Of a stretch of 5,139 nt of DNA, positions 1 to 5,139 are shown in pieces (positions within the stretch are counted from its first letter, which is position 1; each line of letters starts with the position of its first letter). The translations under genes were made by a program, and so were the position numbers. The stretch comes from SYAN01 sp964406345 (lineage in GTDB: Bacteria > Actinomycetota > Actinomycetes > Nanopelagicales > Nanopelagicaceae): NCBI GenBank assembly GCA_964406345.1, contig CAYORK010000042.1:1-5139 (forward strand), written 5' to 3'. The notes under the pieces were generated by a model, which worked only from the letters and a program-made list of their open reading frames with translations, made no database searches and was not told the DNA's origin.

Positions 1-992
1 GTCGTTCCGATGCCACCACGTCCCCAAATCCTCGGATCATCCTTGGATCCACCTTCGAGATAGAGCCTTCGAAGCTCTGCAGGAAGCGCTGTCTTCGGCA
101 TCGTCACGGAGAAAGTGGGGACCTTCACCGGTTTGGCTTCAAGCGAGACGATGGAGACTGGATTCGAGCCGGAGGTATTCACCTCGAAGTTGGCCACTGG
201 TTCATTGATGCGACCGTGGATCCAACCATTGGCTCGCCAACCAAGCCGGACCTTCAATCCGAATCTAGCGTCGCTCGGGAAGGACTCGCGCATCGAACAC
301 TTGCCATCTCCTGCATGTGCACAGGATCGATTATCAAGCGCATTGTTGAAGAGACCGGTATCGCCGTAAGCGCCTTCCTTGATCGTGACTGGATAGATAC
401 CCGCCTCAAAGCTCCCTTCACGACCGAACTGCCAGATGCCATTTCCGTCCTTGCCGCGATCTCCACCCTTTACTTGCGCATTGATCGAATAGAGATCAGA
501 CCCACCACCATGGTTGAGACCGGGTAATCGGTAGAGCTGAGGGACTGAACCTGTCGGAAGCGAAGGTGCACCAGCGTTCGTATATGGGATTGCGGGCGTA
601 GTCGGCACTTGTCCGTATCGCACTCCTTCGATCCTCTTCCCACTCTTGTCGATTGCCCAGAAACTTTCGATGCAGTTGATCGAAGAAGTGCTCTCGCATT
701 GCGGTAGGTAGAAGCGGTAGATGTACTTGATGACGTCCTTGCACTTCGGATCAAGGACGCTGAGGCACTTGTGAAACCCCACGCCATTACTCGCGCCAGC
801 CTCCTCTCCACTCAGATTCAGCGGTTGTCCGATCAATTCGGAACTCTCCTGGAAGATGATTCCGAAGGAATCTTTCTGGCTGGTGTCCCAAAGCCATCGT
901 TCATCTGGCGTATTGGTCGCAGCAGAGAGGGGCGCAAGAAGGAGCGAGAGGAGTAGGGCGAGAGTGGCTATCTTGAGAGGTCTTGGTTCCAT
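1..992 (-). CDS. Secreted cysteine-rich protein of unknown function, paralogue of the gene upstream; C-terminus cut by window edge
   Basis: I recognise no named family. Reading back from the ATG at 992-990, the frame is open for 330 codons with no stop to base 1, so the gene continues outside the window. The first ~25 residues form a Sec signal peptide: basic start (MEPRPLK), a Leu/Ala-rich core, and a likely cut after the LSA near residue 24. No lipobox is seen. The mature part has cysteines at 76, 84, 99, 107, 224 and 232, forming three CX7C pairs, plus INCIES (106-110 region), WIHGR (257-261) and PVKVP (288-292). The same elements occur in the same order in the protein encoded just upstream. 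An ungapped 25-residue stretch (238-262 here, 230-254 there) has 11 identities. A role on the cell surface or outside the cell is inferred from the signal peptide and the cysteines. The gene starts 20 bases after the upstream stop, so co-transcription is likely. The product is not in the window, so its C-terminal tail type is unknown. Confidence 0.86.
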   Translation of the reverse strand, partial: MEPRPLKIATLALLLSLLLAPLSAATNTPDERWLWDTSQKDSFGIIFQESSELIGQPLNLSGEEAGASNGVGFHKCLSVLDPKCKDVIKYIYRFYLPQCESTSSINCIESFWAIDKSGKRIEGVRYGQVPTTPAIPYTNAGAPSLPTGSVPQLYRLPGLNHGGGSDLYSINAQVKGGDRGKDGNGIWQFGREGSFEAGIYPVTIKEGAYGDTGLFNNALDNRSCAHAGDGKCSMRESFPSDARFGLKVRLGWRANGWIHGRINEPVANFEVNTSGSNPVSIVSLEAKPVKVPTFSVTMPKTALPAELRRLYLEGGSKDDPRIWGRGGIGT

Positions 993-1005
993 GTCGATCT
1001 ACGTT

Positions 1006-1012
1006 TCCCCTT
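1006..1012 (-). promoter_or_regulatory. Probable ribosome binding site of the second secreted-protein gene
   Basis: Directly after the TAG stop of the upstream gene the minus strand reads AAGGGGA, a purine-rich Shine-Dalgarno-like run. It lies 13 bases before the ATG at 992, slightly far but usable. Its position against the upstream stop supports translational linkage of the two paralogues and the choice of this ATG, which also begins a good signal peptide. Confidence 0.55.
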
Positions 1013-2632
1013 CTATTTCTTCTTGAATCCCTTAGGGCACTTCGGGCTCAAACCTGTCACTCTCTTCGTTTGCTTGCCCTTGATGCAGGTGATGGAAACC
1101 TTGGTCGTTACGGGCGAAGCCGTGGGGGTGGGAGATGAAGTCGGAGTTGGAGTTGGAGTCGGAGTCGGTGCCACCACCTTCTCTTGGATCAACTTCACCT
1201 TCAGTGTCGGCGAGGAGAAGGTGAATCCGTAGGCGCCTAGAGTCAACCAACCACCGCTCTCTTTGAGAGCAGTCGTCTGAATGACCTCAGTGCCCTCCTC
1301 CTTTGTTATCGACACCTCCGCAAGAACCGGAGCGTCGGTGTAGTTGTAGAGACAGCGGGCGAACTGGGATCGCATCAATAGGTCGTAACGACCTTGGAAG
1401 ACAGTGGTTCCGTCTGAGAGGTAACGGAGTCCTGCGACCCGGTAATTGAGTGCTCCATCGATGAAGGCCGGAGGCTGACTCTCATATGTCACCGCGTTGG
1501 TCGCGACGACTCCGATCAAGGTCGAAAGCGGGGCGTTGAGGGAAGTTGCGACTTTGTTGGCGCAGGAACTCAATGGTGCGGAGAGGGATCGGATCGACCA
1601 GGTATCGATCAGCTTATTCGACTTCTTGGAGAAGAACTTCTCGAAGTCTCGAAAACTATTGATGGCATAGGGATCCGTTGCTTCTATATACATCCCGATG
1701 TTTCCTGGTGGCAGATAGCCGGATGGGTCCTTGAATCTATTCTTGATTGAATCTTCTGCTTCATCCGCATTGACCAGCGCAGTTGCTGAGGGGACTTTGA
1801 CCGGGGCTGCTTCCATCTCCACTCGATTGTTCTGCGCATCGATCGCAGAGATCGAAATGGACGGATCAGTGAAACGTCCATGCAACCAAGAGGTCAGGTA
1901 GTTTCCGATTCGGATGGTCAGTTTGACCCGAGAGTCCTTCGGAAAGTCCTTCACAGAGCCGCATTGCCCGCTGTCGATCCAGATGCACTCCCTCGAGCCA
2001 CCTTCACCCGAGATGCCCGGAACTCCTAGAGGATTGAGTTTCTCAAGTGTTCTAACCGGGGCTGCGGTCGTAGTTGTGAGCGAAAATGGCTCGACGCGCG
2101 CGCTGAAGTTCTCCGCTCGAAGATTCGTTCCATTCTTGAAGAGTTTGACTCGAACGGTCACAGCGAAGTCGGCGACCTTTCCGGCATCAGAGAGAGAGGG
2201 AACGTTCCAAAGTGAGATGTTCGCTCCAGCGGGCAGACCGATCTCCGGTTGCGCCGGAAAGGCCAATGTCCCAATCGTCCTCTTGAATGTCGCTGCACCA
2301 CCTTGGGATCCCTCAGAGGTGACGGCGAGTGACTCGATGCAGTTGATCTCAGTAGCACTCTGACAGACCGGAAGCATCGCGTAGATCTCTGCGTCTTGGG
2401 CACACTTTGGATCACCGAGACCATTGCAGAGATTCTGAGCACCGCTCGCTCCCGCCCCGAATCTCGATTGCGTTGCGATATAGGAGGTGCCGCTGCCAAG
2501 GATTCCCGATAACGGTGCGTGGTCCGTGACGTTGACATCGAAGAAGGTCGCCGCATTCGCTGCTTGTGGATTCGACTGTAGGGTCAGCAACAACGCTGAG
2601 AGGGTGAACCAGATGGCGAGCTTCAAGCGCAC
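1013..2632 (-). CDS. Secreted cysteine-rich surface protein with Thr-Pro linker and two-cysteine Lys-rich C-terminal tail; function unknown
   Basis: The complete product is 539 residues. Residues 1-28 are a Sec signal peptide (basic MRLK, hydrophobic core, likely cut after ANA or NAA near 27-28), so the protein is exported. The mature part has ten cysteines: 69/77, 90/98 and 216/224 as CX7C pairs, then 357, 427, 516 and 532; even pairing suggests disulfides. Shared with the downstream paralogue are INCIES (96-101 region), WLHGR (249-253) and PVKVP (277-281). Residues ~420-482 (ARCLY; GWLTL; a Phe/Ser/Thr-rich end) look like a small beta-rich domain that I recall, unverified, from actinobacterial exported proteins. 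A Thr-Pro/Ser linker (488-510) leads to the tail C516IKGK...KCPKGFKKK. There is no LPXTG and no C-terminal membrane helix. The start is GTG (2632) with a weak ribosome site; TTG at 2626, with AGGG about 7 bases ahead, is an alternative that removes only two residues. It lies 19 bases after terC. Enzymatic motifs are not apparent. Confidence 0.88.
   Translation of the reverse strand: MRLKLAIWFTLSALLLTLQSNPQAANAATFFDVNVTDHAPLSGILGSGTSYIATQSRFGAGASGAQNLCNGLGDPKCAQDAEIYAMLPVCQSATEINCIESLAVTSEGSQGGAATFKRTIGTLAFPAQPEIGLPAGANISLWNVPSLSDAGKVADFAVTVRVKLFKNGTNLRAENFSARVEPFSLTTTTAAPVRTLEKLNPLGVPGISGEGGSRECIWIDSGQCGSVKDFPKDSRVKLTIRIGNYLTSWLHGRFTDPSISISAIDAQNNRVEMEAAPVKVPSATALVNADEAEDSIKNRFKDPSGYLPPGNIGMYIEATDPYAINSFRDFEKFFSKKSNKLIDTWSIRSLSAPLSSCANKVATSLNAPLSTLIGVVATNAVTYESQPPAFIDGALNYRVAGLRYLSDGTTVFQGRYDLLMRSQFARCLYNYTDAPVLAEVSITKEEGTEVIQTTALKESGGWLTLGAYGFTFSSPTLKVKLIQEKVVAPTPTPTPTPTSSPTPTASPVTTKVSITCIKGKQTKRVTGLSPKCPKGFKKK
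1016..1102 (-). other. C-terminal two-cysteine, lysine-rich tail segment (candidate surface-retention module)
   Basis: These codons give residues 511-539 of the secreted protein, from just after the Thr-Pro linker to the last residue. Key residues are C516, a basic KGKQTKR stretch, the second cysteine C532 in KCPKG, and a terminal FKKK. The two cysteines are 15 residues apart and would probably form a disulfide-closed, strongly basic mini-domain. A flexible linker followed by a compact basic end is what a cell-envelope binding or sorting module would look like; that role is inference. I recall similar endings in predicted surface proteins of freshwater actinobacteria but could not check this. 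Confidence 0.6.
1139..1168 (-). repeat. Hexanucleotide tandem repeat encoding (Pro-Thr)5
   Basis: Five consecutive 6-base units of the form CC(G/A)ACT on the minus strand encode the Pro-Thr repeats at residues 489-498 of the secreted protein. Units differ only in the third position of the proline codon (pattern G, G, A, A, G). Because the unit is two codons long, gain or loss of copies would change the linker length without breaking the frame. The adjoining Ser/Pro/Thr part of the linker (1103-1138) is less regular. Confidence 0.8.
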
Positions 2633-2651
2633 CCTGCGATTCTAGGCTCGA

Positions 2652-3620
2652 TTAGGGGTGTTCCCTAGGGTCTGGCTCCGTCGGATTCTTACGAAGACTG
2701 ATCGCTGCAGTCACCGCCAAAGCGCTAACAATTACGCCAAGTGAGAAGTTGAGCGAGATGTGCGGAACCATGATCGGTCCGATCTCATCGATCCCGACTC
2801 CATGGAGTGCTTCGATCACGAGTTTCACGCCGATGAAGCCGAGTACGACCGCAAGTCCCTTCGATAGATAGATCAAGCGGCGAAGCAGGATACCTACGAG
2901 GAAGTAGAGCTGACGAAGTCCCATCAGTGCGAATGCATTCGCCATAAAGACGATGTAGGGATCTCGTGTCAATCCGAAAATCGCTGGGATGGAATCGAGT
3001 GCGAAGAGGATGTCCGTGGTTCCGAGAGCGACAAGTGCGAGTGTGAAGGTTGACCAACCCCGCGTGCGCAACTTCTTGATCAACTTGTTCTCATCCCACT
3101 CATCTTCCTGGGTATCGCCAGTGATGAGTTTGTAAGCGGTCCAAAGCAGGATCGCACCGAAGAGGAAGAAGACTGCGACGAAACGTTCGATCACTGCGGC
3201 TCCGACGATGATGAAGATGCCGCGTAACACCAGGGCCATCAATATGCCCAGCAGAAGCACCATCTGCTCCTGCTCTTTCTTCACTCTGAGCCGAGTCAAG
3301 ATGATGATGAAGACGAAGAGATTATCGATCGAGAGCGAGTACTCAGTGATCCATCCGGCAAAGAACTCGGTGCTCGCTTCGGGGCTCTCCCAACTTCGCA
3401 TAGTCCATCCGAAAATGATCGCTGCAGAGACATAGATGAAGGTCCAACCTGCGGCCTCCTTGAGGGAGGTTTCGGAGTTGCGGCGATACCAAGCCCAGAT
3501 GAGGTCGAGAAGGATGACGATTCCGACTGCGACTCCCGTGATCGCCCAGATCGTGGGAGTGGTGTTGGAGATGCGTTCTGCGGCTTCGGAGGTCTCGGTA
3601 CTCGCCACGATGACGCTCAT
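2652..3620 (-). CDS. terC: TerC/Alx-family integral membrane protein, probable Mn2+ (metal ion) exporter
   Basis: The product is 322 residues from the ATG at 3620, the usual size for this family. About nine hydrophobic segments are visible (roughly 23-45, 59-75, 86-109, 119-139, 145-165, 190-210, 222-246, 250-271, 287-308). Two family signatures are intact: E93-x-x-L-S-x-D99-N in the third segment, and TTDILFALDSIP at 201-212 with D203 and D209. These buried acidic residues are the expected metal-handling positions. Characterised members such as Alx and the Bacillus TerC-type proteins are linked to manganese efflux; the symbol here denotes the family, not a proven tellurite role. A longer frame opens at 3704, but its first codons are the groEL terminator hairpin, so I take the internal ATG, which has AGAAGGA 11 bases ahead. 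No yybP-ykoY manganese riboswitch can be recognised upstream, and no convincing promoter. The next gene begins 19 bases after the stop, suggesting an operon with the two secreted proteins. Confidence 0.94.
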   Translation of the reverse strand: MSVIVASTETSEAAERISNTTPTIWAITGVAVGIVILLDLIWAWYRRNSETSLKEAAGWTFIYVSAAIIFGWTMRSWESPEASTEFFAGWITEYSLSIDNLFVFIIILTRLRVKKEQEQMVLLLGILMALVLRGIFIIVGAAVIERFVAVFFLFGAILLWTAYKLITGDTQEDEWDENKLIKKLRTRGWSTFTLALVALGTTDILFALDSIPAIFGLTRDPYIVFMANAFALMGLRQLYFLVGILLRRLIYLSKGLAVVLGFIGVKLVIEALHGVGIDEIGPIMVPHISLNFSLGVIVSALAVTAAISLRKNPTEPDPREHP

Positions 3621-3631
3621 CTTCGTATCGA

Positions 3632-3638
3632 TCCTTCT
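3632..3638 (-). promoter_or_regulatory. Ribosome binding site deciding the terC start
   Basis: The minus strand reads AGAAGGA, a good match to the anti-Shine-Dalgarno complement, 11 bases before the ATG at 3620. This supports the shorter 322-residue product over the 350-residue frame starting at 3704. I see no clear -35/-10 pair in the 50 bases between the terminator and this site; if a promoter is here it is weak or unusual. Confidence 0.6.
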
Positions 3639-3670
3639 CTCATCCTCGGCTGCCGCATGGGTAAACAATG

Positions 3671-3703
3671 AAAAATGCGGGCCCTCCGTTGAGAGAGCCC
3701 GCA
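3671..3703 (-). terminator. Rho-independent terminator after groEL
   Basis: The sequence folds into a GC-rich hairpin: a 7-bp outer stem (TGCGGGC with GCCCGCA), one mismatch, 3 further pairs and a 6-base loop. On the minus strand it is followed at once by TTTTT (3675-3671). There is no T run on the other side, so it acts for minus-strand transcripts. It lies 44 bases after the groEL stop and before the terC start, and should end the chaperonin transcript. Confidence 0.88.
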
Positions 3704-3713
3704 CAATCTACTT

Positions 3714-3736
3714 CAGCGCTCATGTTGTGAGCACTG
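3714..3736 (-). other. Small imperfect hairpin between groEL stop and its terminator
   Basis: CAG-c-GCTCA pairs with TGAGC-a-CTG around a 5-base loop (5 bp, one mismatch, 3 bp). It has no T tract of its own. It may stabilise the 3' end of the groEL message or act as an ancillary stem to the terminator 10 bases further on. The rest of the 3621-3747 gap holds only the terminator and the terC ribosome site. Confidence 0.4.
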
Positions 3737-3747
3737 GATTCACTCAC

Positions 3748-5139
3748 CTAGTGAGAGTGTCCTCCGGGACCATGGCTGTGGCCATGTCCGGCTGCCTCTT
3801 CCTTCTTCTCCTCTGGAGTTTCGAAGACGAGAGCCTCAGTGGTGATGAACATTGCTGCGATCGATGCTGCGTTGGCGAGCGCTGAACGCGTCACCTTCAC
3901 TGGATCGATGACGCCGGCCTTGACCAAGTCACCGTACTCATCCGTCGCTGCATTGAATCCTTCATCTTTCTTCAGCGCCTTGACCTTGGAGACGACGACA
4001 TAACCTTCATGTCCGGCGTTCTCTGCGATCCAACGAAGTGGTTCCTCGCATGCCTTGCGAACGAGACGAACACCAGTGGCGTTATCTCCCTCGAGGCCGA
4101 GGTCGCCATCGAGCACAGTTGATGCATGCACGAGTGCAGCACCACCGCCGACGACGATTCCTTCTTCGACTGCTGCGCGAGTAGCGGAGATCGCATCCTC
4201 AAGACGATGCTTCTTCTCCTTCAACTCGACTTCAGTGTGTGCGCCGACCTTGATGACACAGACGCCACCGGAGAGCTTTGCGAGCCGCTCCTGCAACTTC
4301 TCTCGATCCCAATCGGAATCAGCGACATCGATCTCGCGACGGATCTCACCGATACGTCCTTCGACCGACTTGCGATCACCTGCACCATCGACGATGGTGG
4401 TTGCGTCCTTGGTGACGACGACGCGGCGAGCGCGACCGAGCATGTCGAGTGAGACCTGATCCAACTTGAGACCGACCTCTGCTGAGATCACTGTCGCGCC
4501 AGTGAGGATCGCCATGTCTTGGAGCATCGCCTTACGACGATCACCGAAACCAGGCGCCTTCACGGCTGCGGATGCGAAGGTTCCACGGACCTTGTTCACC
4601 ACGAGAGTCGAGAGCGCTTCGCCTTCGACATCCTCAGCGATGATCAAGAGTGGCTTGCTCGCCTGAGCGACCTTCTCCAATACAGGAAGGAGATCAGGAA
4701 GAGCAGAGACTTTCTGGGATGAGATCAAGATGTAGGCATCCTCGAGGACTGCCTCCATGCGATCGGCATCAGTGACGAAATAAGGCGAGATATAGCCCTT
4801 ATCGAACTGCATACCTTCGGTGAACTCGAGCTCGAGACCGGTGGTCGATGACTCTTCGACGGTGATCACACCATCTTTGCCGACCTTGTCCATCGCTTCG
4901 GCGATCAATTCACCGATGTTGCGATCCTGTGCCGAGATGGTCGCGACATTGGCGATCTGATCCTTGCCTGCGACAGGTGTCGCATTGCTGTGGAGCTTCT
5001 CGACGATGGCAGCGACAGCCTTCTCGATACCGATCTTGATGCCCATTGGTTGTGCACCAGCGGCGAGATTGCGAAGACCTTCCTTCACCATCGCCTGAGC
5101 AAGGACGGTCGCGGTGGTGGTTCCATCACCTGCGATGTC
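3748..5139 (-). CDS. groEL: Chaperonin GroEL (60 kDa subunit, Hsp60), GroEL1-type with His-rich tail; N-terminus cut by window edge
   Basis: GroEL forms the cytosolic double-ring ATP-driven folding chamber that works with GroES. The visible part is 463 residues; the frame is open past the internal Met at 5091 to the window edge, and the first residues, DIAGDGTTT, match the ATP-binding motif near residues 83-91 of E. coli GroEL. About 82 N-terminal residues are therefore missing, giving a usual ~545 total. The catalytic aspartate (E. coli D398) is kept in RLEDAISATRAAVEEG, followed by VVGGGAAL; the apical domain has EGMQFDKGYISPYF and the C-terminal equatorial part has NAATDEYGDLV and TRSALANAASIA. 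The end is unusual against the GGM-repeat type: GHGHSHGPGGHSH, five histidines in 13 residues, as in actinobacterial GroEL1 proteins, which usually follow groES. The start, any groES and any CIRCE/HrcA operator would lie beyond 5139. An intrinsic terminator follows the stop. Confidence 0.98.
   Translation of the reverse strand, partial: DIAGDGTTTATVLAQAMVKEGLRNLAAGAQPMGIKIGIEKAVAAIVEKLHSNATPVAGKDQIANVATISAQDRNIGELIAEAMDKVGKDGVITVEESSTTGLELEFTEGMQFDKGYISPYFVTDADRMEAVLEDAYILISSQKVSALPDLLPVLEKVAQASKPLLIIAEDVEGEALSTLVVNKVRGTFASAAVKAPGFGDRRKAMLQDMAILTGATVISAEVGLKLDQVSLDMLGRARRVVVTKDATTIVDGAGDRKSVEGRIGEIRREIDVADSDWDREKLQERLAKLSGGVCVIKVGAHTEVELKEKKHRLEDAISATRAAVEEGIVVGGGAALVHASTVLDGDLGLEGDNATGVRLVRKACEEPLRWIAENAGHEGYVVVSKVKALKKDEGFNAATDEYGDLVKAGVIDPVKVTRSALANAASIAAMFITTEALVFETPEEKKEEAAGHGHSHGPGGHSH

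Noticed and set aside
470..811. 113-codon minus-strand frame and smaller frames around it, suggesting a broken gene near the left edge
   Set aside because: The correct frame is a different one that is open without a stop from 992 to base 1, so the gene is intact as far as it can be seen and no frameshift is needed.
1914..2363. 149-codon open frame on the plus strand
   Set aside because: It lies wholly inside the secreted-protein gene on the other strand, its translation shows no domain, and the minus-strand gene has a signal peptide and a paralogue.
2633..2670. Possible terminator or promoter between terC and the first secreted gene (CCCTAGGG palindrome)
   Set aside because: The palindrome is within the last terC codons, has no T tract, and the 19-base gap is too short to hold a separate promoter.
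3621..3747. Possible yybP-ykoY manganese riboswitch ahead of terC
   Set aside because: Only about 50 bases separate the terminator from the terC start, and none of the conserved riboswitch loop sequence is visible.
3743..3755. Short inverted repeat CTCAC-cta-GTGAG at the groEL stop codon
   Set aside because: A 5-bp stem with a 3-base loop is weak and overlaps coding sequence; the terminator further on explains transcript ending.
3436..3885. 149-codon open frame on the plus strand
   Set aside because: It crosses the terC start, the terminator and the end of groEL, all well supported on the minus strand, and its translation has no recognisable family.
4055..4459. Plus-strand frames rich in Arg/Ser/Pro within the groEL region
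   Set aside because: They are antisense shadows of the strongly conserved groEL frame.

Overview
The window comes from a bacterial chromosome, most likely an actinobacterium (Actinomycetota). The GroEL fragment has the actinobacterial look, including a histidine-rich GroEL1-type tail. Base composition is moderate (mid-50s % GC by eye, not computed). One secreted protein ends in a Thr-Pro linker plus a two-cysteine, lysine-rich tail that I associate from memory with predicted surface proteins of freshwater actinobacteria. The lineage below phylum is not decided by what is visible.

All supported genes lie on the minus strand, so the biological order runs from right to left. At 5139-3748 is the C-terminal ~85% of groEL, cut by the window edge. 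The 127-base gap after it holds a small hairpin (3714-3736) and a clear intrinsic terminator (3671-3703) that closes the chaperonin unit. A TerC/Alx-family membrane protein follows (3620-2652); the longer apparent start at 3704 is rejected because it would translate the groEL terminator. Then, 19 bases on, comes a 539-residue secreted protein (2632-1013). After another 20 bases comes a second secreted protein (992-1), open to the window edge and cut at its C-terminus.

The two secreted proteins are tandem paralogues. They share three CX7C cysteine pairs in the same order, an INCIES motif, a W-[LI]-H-G-R motif and a PVKVP motif. The first ends in a Thr-Pro linker and a conserved-looking tail with two cysteines. 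Together with terC they form a probable three-gene operon: a predicted metal-ion (Mn2+-type) membrane transporter followed by two disulfide-rich exported proteins of unknown function. No RNA gene, CRISPR array, insertion sequence or plus-strand gene is supported, and there is no gene-free stretch longer than 127 bases.
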